DNA of 64,000 bases from Dorea_A amylophila (GCF_025567265.1 NZ_JAOQJW010000002.1:124001-188000), one strand, 5' to 3'; shown: positions 1 through 8,320, counted from the first letter of the stretch. Made by a program: numbers and translations. The notes: generated by a model from the letters alone, not told the origin.

Positions 1-1
1 T

Positions 2-853
2 GAGGTTACCAGTTATACAGAAAATGAAAAACTGCATATTGCGCAGGAACATCTGATTCCAAAGCAGATCGAAAAGCATGGACTGAAAGCAGATCAGCTG
101 ACCATCAGTAAAAATGCGATCTGGAAGATGGCAAGAAATTACACAAAAGAAGCAGGGGTCAGACAGTTGGAACGTAAGATCGGTGATATCTGCCGTAAAT
201 CAGCAATGGAGATCCTTGAGAAAAAGAAGAAATCCATTCATGTGACAGAGCGGAATATGGAACACTATCTGGGTAAGGAACTTTACAGTTATCAGATGGC
301 AAATGAAGAAGATGAAGTTGGTATTGTGCGTGGACTCGCATGGACCAGTGTCGGCGGTGATACACTCCAGATCGAAGTGAATATGATGCCGGGAGAAGGA
401 GAAATCCTGCTGACCGGACAGCTTGGCGATGTCATGAAAGAGTCCGCGAGAACCGGTATCAGTTATATCCGTTCCGTAAGCAAAGAGCATGATATTACAG
501 ATGATTTCTTTAAGAAACATGATATACATATCCATATTCCGGAGGGAGCCGTTCCAAAAGACGGACCATCTGCCGGTATTACAATGGCAACTGCAATCAT
601 GTCTGCGGTGACAGGAAGAAAAGTACGGGCAGACCTCGCTATGACAGGAGAGATTACACTGCGCGGACGTGTACTCCCGATCGGAGGGCTGAAAGAAAAG
701 CTTCTGGCTGCAAAAAATGCAGGAATGAAGACCGTACTTGTCCCGGCAAAAAATGAAAGAGATGTTGAGGAAATTTCAACAGAGATTACAAAGGGACTGG
801 AAATTAAATTTGTAACACACATGAATGAGGTGCTGAAAGAAGCACTTGTATAG
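2..853 (+). CDS. lon: Lon protease, C-terminal part (5' end outside window)
   Basis: ATP-dependent serine protease of the Lon family that degrades misfolded and regulatory proteins in the cytoplasm. The frame is open from base 2, so the gene starts before the window. What is visible is the end of the AAA+ lid (EKLHIAQEHLIPKQ, EAGVRQLERKIG) and the whole proteolytic domain. The catalytic Ser lies in PKDGPSAGI and the catalytic Lys in PIGGLKEKLLAAK, the Ser-Lys dyad typical of LonA. Only about 283 residues of the usual ~770 are present. ysxC follows 47 bases later, the classic Firmicute lon-ysxC order. Confidence 0.97.
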   Translation, partial: EVTSYTENEKLHIAQEHLIPKQIEKHGLKADQLTISKNAIWKMARNYTKEAGVRQLERKIGDICRKSAMEILEKKKKSIHVTERNMEHYLGKELYSYQMANEEDEVGIVRGLAWTSVGGDTLQIEVNMMPGEGEILLTGQLGDVMKESARTGISYIRSVSKEHDITDDFFKKHDIHIHIPEGAVPKDGPSAGITMATAIMSAVTGRKVRADLAMTGEITLRGRVLPIGGLKEKLLAAKNAGMKTVLVPAKNERDVEEISTEITKGLEIKFVTHMNEVLKEALV

Positions 854-899
854 TCAGATCTTCTGGCACGGGTCAGGAGATGGATCAAAGGAGAAATAT

Positions 900-1505
900 A
901 TGATAATCAGAAATATTAATCTGGAAACCGTATGTGGAATCACCAGCAAACTTCCGGAGAATACACTTCCGGAGATTGCATTTGCAGGAAAATCCAACGT
1001 AGGAAAGTCATCCCTGATCAATGCGCTTATGAACCGCAAATCATACGCAAGAATATCTGCAACACCGGGAAAGACACAGACAATCAACTTCTATAATATT
1101 AATGAGGCATTATATCTGGTCGACCTGCCGGGTTACGGATATGCGAAGGTATCCGAACAGGAGAAGATCAAATGGGGACAGCTGATCGAACGTTATCTGC
1201 ACGGGTCGAAGCAGTTGAAAGTAGTATTCCTTCTGATCGATATCCGTCATAAACCATCCGGTAACGACAAGATGATGTATGAGTGGATCGTGTCACAGGG
1301 ATTCCATCCGGTGATCATTGCAACAAAACTCGATAAGATCAAACGCAGCCAGAAAGACAAACAGATCAAGATTGTAAAAGAAGGTCTGGGAGTGTTACCG
1401 GGAACAATTGTCATCCCGTTCTCATCAGTGACGAAACAGGGACGTGATGAGATATGGGAGCTGGTGGAAAGAAATTATCTGAATACTCAGGAGAATGAAG
1501 AATAG
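900..1505 (+). CDS. ysxC: YsxC/EngB ribosome-biogenesis GTPase
   Basis: TRAFAC-class GTPase that helps assemble the 50S subunit. The 201-residue protein has G1 GKSNVGKSS, G3 DLPGYGYAK, G4 TKLD and a G5-like FSSVTKQG, in the right order and at the usual length for EngB. The start at 900 is chosen because AAAGGAG lies just upstream; an in-frame ATG at 846 overlaps the end of lon and has no such site. It is probably co-transcribed with lon and ends before a strong terminator. Confidence 0.96.
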   Translation: MIIRNINLETVCGITSKLPENTLPEIAFAGKSNVGKSSLINALMNRKSYARISATPGKTQTINFYNINEALYLVDLPGYGYAKVSEQEKIKWGQLIERYLHGSKQLKVVFLLIDIRHKPSGNDKMMYEWIVSQGFHPVIIATKLDKIKRSQKDKQIKIVKEGLGVLPGTIVIPFSSVTKQGRDEIWELVERNYLNTQENEE

Positions 1506-1535
1506 ACAGAATCCATTTCAGATGGTAATTAATGA

Positions 1536-1576
1536 GATAAAGTTTGTCAAAGGATTGACAAACTTTATCTTTTTTG
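1536..1576 (+). terminator. Intrinsic terminator after lon-ysxC
   Basis: A perfect 15-bp stem (1536-1550 with 1555-1569, loop AGGA) is followed by a run of seven T. The 3' arm also contains the TTGACA used as -35 by the next promoter, so terminator and promoter share bases. Confidence 0.93.
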
Positions 1577-1583
1577 TTATGAT
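1555..1583 (+). promoter_or_regulatory. Near-consensus sigma-A promoter of the hyp operon
   Basis: TTGACA (1555-1560), a 17-bp spacer and TATGAT (1578-1583) form an almost perfect housekeeping promoter. The -35 lies inside the 3' arm of the preceding terminator. Transcription should begin near 1590, inside the palindrome at 1583-1610, which implies repression by a bound regulator. Confidence 0.85.
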
Positions 1584-1610
1584 TAGACTAAAGTACAAAC
1601 GTTGGTCTAA
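1583..1610. promoter_or_regulatory. 28-bp palindromic operator candidate overlapping -10/+1
   Basis: The arms TTAGAC (1583-1588) and GTCTAA (1605-1610) match perfectly, and the inner AA, GT / AC, TT positions are symmetric too, so 20 of 28 positions are palindromic. It touches the last base of the -10 and covers the expected start site. This is typical of TetR- or MarR-like repressor sites. No regulator gene is visible nearby. Confidence 0.6.
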
Positions 1611-1663
1611 AACGGGTAAAAAATGTGAAAATAACAAGTATAATAAGAGGAAAGGAGAATATC

Positions 1664-2572
1664 ATGGATCTGATAACCAATATCCAGAAGTATTCTATTC
1701 ATGACGGGGACGGAATCCGTACGACTGTATTTTTTAAGGGATGTCCGTTAAAGTGTGTGTGGTGTCATAATCCTGAGACACAGCGCTTCGAGCAGGAAAT
1801 TCAGTATGATGCGGAGAAATGTACCGGTTGCGGCGTATGCGCAAAAGTCTGTCCGAACGGCGCGGTCACCATGGAAGACGGAAGACCGAAGCTGGATAAA
1901 AAACTTTGTAAGCTCTGCGGAAAATGTGAGAATTTCTGTACACAGGGAATCCGGGAGATCGTTGGCCAGGAATATCCGGTAAAAACACTTGTAAAGGAAC
2001 TGATGAAAGATCTGATGTTCTATGAACAGTCCGGCGGTGGAGTTACACTTTCCGGTGGTGAAGTGATGGCTATGTCTACAGATTATGTACTTGCGATCGC
2101 AAAAGCCTTGAAGAAAGAAGAAGTATCGCTTACAATTGATACATGCGGATATGTTCCGTATGAGAAGTTCGAAGCAATCCTTCCATATGTCGATACATTT
2201 TTATATGATGTAAAGGTAATGGATCCGGAATTACATAAGCAATATATCGGAGTAGACAATAAACTGATCTTAGATAATCTTGTAAAACTTTCAGATGCAG
2301 GAGCAAGGATATACATCCGCATCCCTACTGTTAAGGAAGTAAATGGAAACGAAGAGAATATGAAAGAGACGATCCGTTTCCTGAAAGAACACGGTATTCA
2401 CCCGGCACAGGTTAATTTGCTGCCATATCATAATACGGGAAGCAGTAAATATCCGAAGCTGGATATGGAATATAAAGGTAATGACTTGAATGCACCGACA
2501 AAAGAAGAGATGGAGGGGTTTGTGAAACTCTTCCAGGAAGCAGGTTTTTCTAACACAAAGATAGGAGGTTAA
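1664..2572 (+). CDS. Glycyl-radical enzyme activating enzyme (HypD activase), radical SAM
   Basis: Radical SAM enzyme that abstracts H from the glycyl-loop glycine of the enzyme encoded next. The 302-residue protein has CPLKCVWC as the CxxxCxxC cluster that binds S-adenosylmethionine. An inserted ferredoxin-like domain follows, with two Cys clusters (CTGCGVCAKVCP and CKLCGKCENFC). That insert marks activases of dehydratase and decarboxylase-type glycyl radical enzymes rather than simple PflA. A GGxxxTLSGGE-like stretch (SGGGVTLSGGEVMA) is present. The start at 1664 has AAAGGAG eight bases upstream. It ends four bases before hypD, so the two are translated together. Confidence 0.93.
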   Translation: MDLITNIQKYSIHDGDGIRTTVFFKGCPLKCVWCHNPETQRFEQEIQYDAEKCTGCGVCAKVCPNGAVTMEDGRPKLDKKLCKLCGKCENFCTQGIREIVGQEYPVKTLVKELMKDLMFYEQSGGGVTLSGGEVMAMSTDYVLAIAKALKKEEVSLTIDTCGYVPYEKFEAILPYVDTFLYDVKVMDPELHKQYIGVDNKLILDNLVKLSDAGARIYIRIPTVKEVNGNEENMKETIRFLKEHGIHPAQVNLLPYHNTGSSKYPKLDMEYKGNDLNAPTKEEMEGFVKLFQEAGFSNTKIGG

Positions 2573-2576
2573 AACA

Positions 2577-4955
2577 ATGGCTGAAAAAAGAGGCATGAAC
2601 GAAAGAATCCAGAAGTTAAGAGAACTGAGTGTTACAACACCGGTACACATCGATCTGGAAAGAGCAAAGATCGAAACAGATTTTTACAGAGAAAATGACG
2701 GAAAATATTCTATCCCGGTTATGAGAGCTATGGTGTTAAAAGAGTATTTTTCAAAGAAGACACTTTACCTTGGAGACGGTGAGCTGATCGTAGGAGAGAA
2801 GGGAAAAGATCCACAGGCATCTCCGACATTCCCGGAACTTTGCTGTCACAGCGTTGAGGATATGACAGTTATGAGTGAGCGTGATCTGGTATCCTTCCAC
2901 ACAACAGAAGAAGACAGAAAACTCCAGGCAGAAGAGATTATTCCGTTCTGGAAGGGAAGAACTATGAGAGAGAGACTTCTGGCTTCCATGACTTCGGAAT
3001 GGAACGACTGTTATGCAGCAGGTATGTTCACAGAGTTTATGGAGCAGAGAGGACCTGGACATACATGTGGTGGAGAACAGGTATTTACAACAGGATATCT
3101 GGACTATAAAGAGAAGATCAAAAAGACAATGGATGCTCTTGATTTTATGAATGATCCGGATGCACTGGATAAAATGGAAGAGTTAAAGGCCATGGATATT
3201 TCCTGTGATGCAGTGATCATTCTTGGTGAGAGATATCATGACTTAGCATTGGAGATGGCAGAAAAAGAGGCTGATCCGGTACGTAAAGAAGAATTAAAAC
3301 AGATCGCAGCCAATCTGGAGGTTGTACCTGCACATGCACCACAGACATACTGGCAGGCAATCCAGTTATACTGGTTTACACATCTGGCAGTTACAACAGA
3401 ACTGAACCCATGGGATGCATTCAGCCCGGGACGTCTTGACCAGCATCTGATCAAATATTATGAAGCAGATACAGAAGCAGGAATTCTGGATGATGAGAGA
3501 GCCAAAGAACTGTTAGAGTGCTTATGGGTAAAATTCTACAATCAGCCTGCACCGGTTAAAGTAGGTATCACATTAAAAGAAAGTGCTACATACACAGACT
3601 TTGCAAATATCAATACAGGTGGAGTTACACCGGACGGACGTGATGGTGTCAATGCAGTCAGCTACCTGATCCTTGACTGTATGGACGAGATGAAGCTGGT
3701 TCAGCCAAACTCTAACGTAACGATCAGTAAGAAGACCCCTGCACGTTTCCTGAAGAGAGCATGCGAGATCTCAAGAAAGGGATGGGGACAGCCTGCGTTC
3801 TACAATACAGAAGCACAGACCATGGAGCTTATCAATGCAGGAAAATCACTGGAAGATGCACGTCGCGGCGGATCTTCAGGATGTGTTGAGACAGGAGCAT
3901 GGGGAAGTGAAGCATACATCCTGACAGGATACCTGAATATTCCAAAAGTATTCCAGCTGACACTTTATAATGGATTTGACAAGGAATCCGGAAAACAGCT
4001 CGGCCTTAAGACCGGTGAAGCAAAAGATTTCAAGTCTTATGATGAATTATGGGATGCATTCCAGAAACAGCTGAAACATTTTATTGATATTAAGATTCGC
4101 GGAAACAATGTGATCGAGAAATTATATGCAGAGAATATGCCGGCACCTTGTCTGTCAGTGGTAACAAATGACTGCATCAGCAATGCAAAAGATTACAATG
4201 CAGGTGGAGCAAGATACAATACAAACTATATCCAGGGTGTAGGTATCGGAACAGTTACCGACTGTATCACATCTGTTAAGTATAATGTATTCGATAAGAA
4301 GAATTTCACAATGGAAGAGCTGCTTGAAGCTATGGATCATAACTTCGAAGGTTATGATGCAATCTTCCGTATGGTACATGACAAGACACCGAAGTATGGT
4401 AACGATGATGATTATGCAGATTCTGTTATGCAGGATGTATTCAACCTGTATCATGACCTGATCACAGGACGTCCGACCATGAGAGGCGGAAAATACGGAG
4501 TAGATATGCTTCCTACTACATGTCACGTATACTTCGGAGAAGTGATCGGAGCAACTGCAAACGGAAGAAAAGCGAATGTGCCTGTATCGGAAGGTATCTC
4601 ACCAGAGAAGTCTGCTGATACAAACGGACCTACAGCTGTTATCAAGTCATGCTCTAAGATGGATCATCTTGCAACAGCAGGAACACTTCTGAACCAGAAG
4701 TTTACGCCTGATGTTGTTGCCGGAGAAAAAGGTCTTGAGAATATGTCAAGCCTGATCCGCAGCTACTTTGCAATGGACGGACATCACATTCAGTTCAATG
4801 TCATCGACAGACAGACACTGATCGAAGCACAGAAACATCCGGATGATTACAGAGACCTGATCGTTCGTGTTGCCGGATACAGTGACTTCTTCCGTAACTT
4901 AAGCAAACCGTTACAGGATGAGATCATCAACCGTACAGAACAGTCATTTGAATAA
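2577..4955 (+). CDS. hypD: trans-4-hydroxy-L-proline dehydratase (glycyl radical enzyme)
   Basis: Converts trans-4-hydroxy-L-proline to pyrroline-5-carboxylate, which is then reduced to proline. The 792-residue protein has the thiyl-radical Cys and general base in GSSGCVETG (C436, E438) and the glycyl loop RVAGYSDFF with G767. The active-site residues I recall for C. difficile HypD (F152, H160, D278, S334, D339, F340, C434, E436, Y450, T645, G765) each have the identical residue here at exactly +2 (F154, H162, D280, S336, D341, F342, C436, E438, Y452, T647, G767). This argues for HypD rather than pyruvate formate-lyase, choline lyase or glycerol dehydratase. No proC is visible in the window. 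AGGAGG lies just before the ATG. Confidence 0.9.
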   Translation: MAEKRGMNERIQKLRELSVTTPVHIDLERAKIETDFYRENDGKYSIPVMRAMVLKEYFSKKTLYLGDGELIVGEKGKDPQASPTFPELCCHSVEDMTVMSERDLVSFHTTEEDRKLQAEEIIPFWKGRTMRERLLASMTSEWNDCYAAGMFTEFMEQRGPGHTCGGEQVFTTGYLDYKEKIKKTMDALDFMNDPDALDKMEELKAMDISCDAVIILGERYHDLALEMAEKEADPVRKEELKQIAANLEVVPAHAPQTYWQAIQLYWFTHLAVTTELNPWDAFSPGRLDQHLIKYYEADTEAGILDDERAKELLECLWVKFYNQPAPVKVGITLKESATYTDFANINTGGVTPDGRDGVNAVSYLILDCMDEMKLVQPNSNVTISKKTPARFLKRACEISRKGWGQPAFYNTEAQTMELINAGKSLEDARRGGSSGCVETGAWGSEAYILTGYLNIPKVFQLTLYNGFDKESGKQLGLKTGEAKDFKSYDELWDAFQKQLKHFIDIKIRGNNVIEKLYAENMPAPCLSVVTNDCISNAKDYNAGGARYNTNYIQGVGIGTVTDCITSVKYNVFDKKNFTMEELLEAMDHNFEGYDAIFRMVHDKTPKYGNDDDYADSVMQDVFNLYHDLITGRPTMRGGKYGVDMLPTTCHVYFGEVIGATANGRKANVPVSEGISPEKSADTNGPTAVIKSCSKMDHLATAGTLLNQKFTPDVVAGEKGLENMSSLIRSYFAMDGHHIQFNVIDRQTLIEAQKHPDDYRDLIVRVAGYSDFFRNLSKPLQDEIINRTEQSFE

Positions 4956-4995
4956 AATGAAATCTGCAGGGTAAACCTGAAGATAATTAAAAAAT

Positions 4996-5069
4996 AAAAA
5001 AGTCCTTAGGCAGGAATCGTGATGCCGGCTGTTGCCGGATGTATAAATTCTTGTTTAAGGACTTTTTTT
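4996..5069 (+). terminator. Terminator after hypD
   Basis: A long hairpin: AAAAAGTCCTTA (4996-5008) pairs with TAAGGACTTTTT (5056-5068), with a nested GCCGG stem inside, and ends in a T run. Confidence 0.85.
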
Positions 5070-5073
5070 AGGC

Positions 5074-5103
5074 TTGACAGCAAAAAATATGATATGATAT
5101 CAG
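5074..5103 (+). promoter_or_regulatory. Probable promoter for the membrane protein/CLC genes
   Basis: TTGACA (5074-5079) lies directly after the hypD terminator. The AT-rich ATATGATATGATATCAG stretch follows. The best-spaced -10 (TATCAG, 18 bp) is weak, while better TATGAT matches are too close. The -35 is clear; the -10 is uncertain. Confidence 0.5.
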
Positions 5104-5152
5104 TAAACGTAGAAATACAGAAAAAAATTAAGAAAAGAGATGGAGAAAAGTT

Positions 5153-5929
5153 ATGAATCTAAAAGGAGTGAATTTGAAAAAGAAAAGGACAAAAATTCAG
5201 ATGGCGCTGACGGTTTTCGTTATACTGTCGGTAGTCAGACAGTTTTTCCTGGGAAATTACCACAATATGTTTCTGGGAATTCTGACCCTGTTTTTGTTCA
5301 TGGTACCCGCTGTATTAGATCAGACACTGGGAGTAACGATTCCGGTAGGACTGGAGACGGTGATTCTGATTTTTATCTTTTCGGCAGAAATACTGGGAGA
5401 GATCAACGCATTTTATGTAAAGATTCCTGTTTGGGATACCATTTTACATACGACAAACGGTTTTCTTATGGCGGCAATTGGATTTGCACTGATCGACCTG
5501 TTTAACAGAAGTGACCGGTTCTCAATTAAGATGTCTCCGTATTTCGTGGCATTTTTTGCATTTTGTTTTTCGATGACAGTCGGTGTATTGTGGGAGTTCT
5601 TTGAATTTTCAATGGACTGGTTCTTCGGACTGGATATGCAGAAAGACTGGATCCTTCCATCGATCAGCTCTGTGAAACTCAACCCGACAGGTGCAAATGT
5701 CCCGGTGCATGTGGACATCCAGTCAGTGGTGATCAATGGCGAAAAATGGAATCTGGGTGGATATCTGGATATCGGAATAGTGGATACGATGAAAGATCTG
5801 ATGGTGAATTTTATCGGAGCGGTGGTGTTCTCGATCATCGGAATTCTATATCTGAAGCACCGTGGCAAGGGAAAACTTGCGGCATCACTGATCCCGCAGG
5901 TAAGAGACGAGAAGGAGCAGAAGAGATAA
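5153..5929 (+). CDS. Polytopic membrane protein, DUF2238/YjdF-like
   Basis: A 258-residue integral membrane protein with about six hydrophobic helices, starting after a basic N-terminus. The core (PVWDTILHTTNGFL, then FSMTVGVLWEFFEF) resembles the YjdF/DUF2238 membrane family, where conserved polar residues (D, H, W-E) sit inside helices. A longer loop near the C-terminus (PTGANVPVHVDIQSV) is probably extracellular. No reaction can be assigned. It precedes the CLC-type gene by 23 bases, so they may be co-transcribed. The start is taken at 5153, although the ATG has only a weak ribosome site (GAGAAAAG). Confidence 0.7.
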   Translation: MNLKGVNLKKKRTKIQMALTVFVILSVVRQFFLGNYHNMFLGILTLFLFMVPAVLDQTLGVTIPVGLETVILIFIFSAEILGEINAFYVKIPVWDTILHTTNGFLMAAIGFALIDLFNRSDRFSIKMSPYFVAFFAFCFSMTVGVLWEFFEFSMDWFFGLDMQKDWILPSISSVKLNPTGANVPVHVDIQSVVINGEKWNLGGYLDIGIVDTMKDLMVNFIGAVVFSIIGILYLKHRGKGKLAASLIPQVRDEKEQKR

Positions 5930-5952
5930 AAAGAACCGGATAAGAGTGGATT

Positions 5953-7200
5953 ATGGAAAAGAATATACAGAAGATCAAAATAAAGAACCAATTGGAATTA
6001 TGGGCATTCTGTGCGGTCATAGGAACTGTGGCGGGAGCTTTGGTCTGGGCATTGCTGAAGATCATGGCATCAGGAACAGAAATGATATGGGAGTGGATAC
6101 CGGAAAGAATTCATATTCCGTATTATACAGTGCTCGTGTGTACTGTGGGCGGAGCCATTATCGGGATATTTCGAAAGTTATACGGGGATTATCCGGAAGA
6201 TATGGAAACCGTCATGGGAAAAGTAAAGAAAGAAAAAAGATACGAATATAAAAATATGCTGGTCATGATGATCGCAGCACTGCTGCCGCTTCTGATCGGA
6301 AGCAGTGTAGGTCCGGAGGCAGGACTTACCGGGATTATCGTAGGCTTATGTTACTGGGCAGGAGAGAATCTGAAATTTGCAAAACAGAATACAAAGGAAT
6401 ATTCACAGATCGGTGCAGCCGTTTCCCTTAGTGTGTTATTTCATGCGCCGTTATTTGGAATCTTTGAGGTGGAGGAGGATCCGGATATGCAGCTGGCAGA
6501 TCCGGGCCGGGGCTCCAAGATCTTCATATATGGAATTGCACTTGCAGCCGGAACCGGAAGCTATGCGGGACTTTCCGCTTTGCTGGGCGGAGGAATGTCC
6601 GGTTTTCCGTCATTTGATACAGTTGCGGTACAGAGAATCGATTATGTGATGATGCTTGTGTATATGTTCTGTGGATGTGTACTTGCATATTTTTATGAGA
6701 CGACACATACGGTAACCGGAATCATTGCCGGAAAAATTCCGGGTGTCGTAAAAGAAATTCTGGCGGGGTTATGTCTGGGTGTGATCGGAATGTTGATACC
6801 GGCAGTGATGTTTTCGGGAGAAGAGCAGATGGGTGTTCTTATGAAAGAGTATGCCGGTTATATGGCGATAGCATTGATCGGCGTAGCATTTCTGAAAATC
6901 ATATTGACAAATCTCTGTATCCAGTTTGGATTAAAAGGAGGACATTTTTTCCCAGTTATTTTTGCGGGAGTATGTCTGGGATACGGACTTGCGATGCTGT
7001 TCTTCGGACAGCAGGGGGACAGTCATGTTGTATTTGCGGCGGCGATTGTAACATCGACACTTCTGGGCGGTATCATGAAGAAGCCGCTGGCGGTGACCAT
7101 GCTTTTGTTCCTGTGTTTTCCGGTGAAGATGTTTATATGGATATTTATTGCAGCAGCAGTGGGAAGTAAATGTGTGAAGAAGATGGGAAAAGAAGTATAG
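5953..7200 (+). CDS. Divergent CLC-family chloride channel/antiporter
   Basis: A 415-residue membrane protein with roughly ten hydrophobic segments. It has two CLC hallmarks: GSSVGPEAGL (residues 116-125), equivalent to the GxEGP selectivity loop, and QFGLKGGHFFPVIFAG, equivalent to the second anion-binding GGxFxP loop. The residue that would be the gating glutamate before GP is Val; instead a Glu directly follows GP, as in YfeO-like 'ion channel' relatives. Transport ion and mechanism are therefore uncertain. It ends just before a bidirectional terminator. Confidence 0.85.
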   Translation: MEKNIQKIKIKNQLELWAFCAVIGTVAGALVWALLKIMASGTEMIWEWIPERIHIPYYTVLVCTVGGAIIGIFRKLYGDYPEDMETVMGKVKKEKRYEYKNMLVMMIAALLPLLIGSSVGPEAGLTGIIVGLCYWAGENLKFAKQNTKEYSQIGAAVSLSVLFHAPLFGIFEVEEDPDMQLADPGRGSKIFIYGIALAAGTGSYAGLSALLGGGMSGFPSFDTVAVQRIDYVMMLVYMFCGCVLAYFYETTHTVTGIIAGKIPGVVKEILAGLCLGVIGMLIPAVMFSGEEQMGVLMKEYAGYMAIALIGVAFLKIILTNLCIQFGLKGGHFFPVIFAGVCLGYGLAMLFFGQQGDSHVVFAAAIVTSTLLGGIMKKPLAVTMLLFLCFPVKMFIWIFIAAAVGSKCVKKMGKEV

Positions 7201-7202
7201 TG

Positions 7203-7270
7203 AAAATACCCGTTATCAGTATGTATTTCGATGATGCAAACAGGAATACATATTGACAGCGGGTATTTTT
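7203..7270. terminator. Bidirectional terminator between convergent genes
   Basis: AAAATACCCG pairs with CGGGTATTTT, with an inner ATGTATT/AATACAT stem. T runs on both strands serve the CLC gene (+) and the K+ channel gene (-). Confidence 0.8.
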
Positions 7271-7683
7271 TAACGGAATTTGCGGACTTTCTGCGAGATA
7301 TGTTCCAGTTCCTCTTTTGAAAGCTCCGGGAGCCGTTCCAGCTTATCCATGAACATAGCAAGTGTTTCTTTTTGCTGCATTTCAACCAGTTGTGTGTAGA
7401 AGTTTACGACAACACCTGTGACGATCGCAACGACAAAAATAGTGTAAATCGTGAGCAGGACGGAACAGATCTTTCCAATCAGTGTGACGGTAACAATGTC
7501 TCCAAATCCGGCGGTAGAGATGACGGCGTAACAATACCACAGCGCATCACCATAGCGGTGGATATCCGGTTCGACAAGCCGGATAACGGCGGCATCGGCC
7601 AGAAGGAAGAGGACAAAACCTAAAAGAATATGATCTGCCCGTGTACGTTTTAAAATTCCCCATAAGATTCTGAGTTTTTTCAT
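7270..7683 (-). CDS. Small two-TM potassium channel family protein
   Basis: A 137-residue ion channel subunit with two transmembrane helices flanking a pore loop. The selectivity filter reads TAGFGD, a variant of TVGYGD that suggests K+ conduction. A basic N-terminus (MKKLRILWG) and a charged cytoplasmic tail (about 50 residues) follow the usual Kch-like layout, without an RCK/TrkA-N domain. The start at 7683 was chosen for the AAGGAG nine bases upstream; an in-frame ATG at 7788 has none. A minus-strand extended -10 (TGATATACT, 7722-7730) lies upstream. It is convergent with the CLC gene. Confidence 0.85.
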   Translation of the reverse strand: MKKLRILWGILKRTRADHILLGFVLFLLADAAVIRLVEPDIHRYGDALWYCYAVISTAGFGDIVTVTLIGKICSVLLTIYTIFVVAIVTGVVVNFYTQLVEMQQKETLAMFMDKLERLPELSKEELEHISQKVRKFR

Positions 7684-7788
7684 AATCTGCTTCTCCTTGT
7701 ATCCGTGTAAAAACTGATTTAAGTATATCATGAAATGCGTAAAAGTGTTCGGCATTTTTGATAATAAAATAAAAGTAATAAAAAGCAT

Positions 7789-7802
7789 AGAACAAACATT
7801 CG
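7789..7802. promoter_or_regulatory. LexA (SOS) box candidate upstream of uvrB
   Basis: AGAACAAACATTCG matches 12 of 14 positions of the Gram-positive SOS box CGAACRNRYGTTCG. It sits about 33 bp upstream of the uvrB -10, where a repressor would block the polymerase. uvrB is a standard LexA target in Firmicutes. Confidence 0.55.
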
Positions 7803-7831
7803 ATTTGGTTCTGTACTTTTTTTCTCCTGAA

Positions 7832-7840
7832 TGATATACT
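7832..7840 (+). promoter_or_regulatory. Extended -10 promoter of uvrB
   Basis: TGATATACT is a TGn-TATACT extended -10. No good -35 is seen, which is usual for extended -10 promoters. The start of transcription would be about 70 bases before the uvrB ATG. Confidence 0.55.
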
Positions 7841-7918
7841 ATACAAGTAACAATACTAAAAATACAACTACTATTTCTAAAATATCACCGCCAGACAGAG
7901 CGGCTTAGGAGAAATCAT

Positions 7919-8191
7919 ATGGATCATTTTGAATTAGTATCACAATACAAGCCGACCGGTGACCAGCCGCAGGCAATCGAGGATCTGGTCAAAGGCTTTA
8001 AAGAAGGAAATCAGTGCCAGACACTGCTTGGTGTCACCGGATCTGGTAAGACATTTACGATGGCGAATGTTATTCAGCAGATCAATAAACCGACGCTTGT
8101 CATTGCGCATAATAAGACTCTGGCTGCGCAGCTATATGGAGAATTTAAAGAGTTTTTCCCGAATAACGCAGTGGAATATTTTGTCTCCTAG
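7919..8191 (+). pseudogene. uvrB: uvrB, truncated to its first 90 codons by the island
   Basis: Excinuclease ABC subunit B, the helicase-like damage verifier of nucleotide excision repair. The frame starts normally (FELVSQYKPTGDQPQAI) with Walker A GVTGSGKT and IAHNKTLAAQLYGEF. It then ends at EYFVS followed by TAG, exactly where the family continues into YYDYYQPEAY. About 570 of ~660 residues are missing and are not found elsewhere in the window. The break coincides with a small foldback repeat. The stub lacks helicase motifs II-VI and cannot function. Ribosome site GGAGAAATC precedes the ATG. Confidence 0.93.
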
Positions 8192-8193
8192 CA

Positions 8194-8320
8194 TGAGAAA
8201 GTCACAAAACGGGTAGTATTTTGTGGTATGCGGGTGGTTGAATATCCAGATGTTGTGGAAGTGGTAGTGGTGAGAGTATAGGTGAAAAGCGGGTGGATGA
8301 AGAGGTTTTGTGACTTTTCA
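8194..8320. repeat. 127-bp foldback (MITE-like) at the uvrB break
   Basis: TGAGAAAGTCACAAAAC (8194-8210) is repeated inverted as GTTTTGTGACTTTTCA (8305-8320), with 94 bp between. The left end begins within five bases of where uvrB homology stops. It may be the end of a mobile element or a miniature element. No transposase is inside it. Confidence 0.6.

Noticed and set aside
1495..1704. Frame spanning the ysxC-hyp intergenic region
   Set aside because: It runs through the terminator and promoter and lacks a ribosome site.
2577..4955. Pyruvate formate-lyase, choline TMA-lyase or glycerol dehydratase
   Set aside because: PFL needs two adjacent cysteines; here a single C-V-E motif is present. 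All HypD active-site residues match at a constant offset, and no microcompartment genes are nearby.
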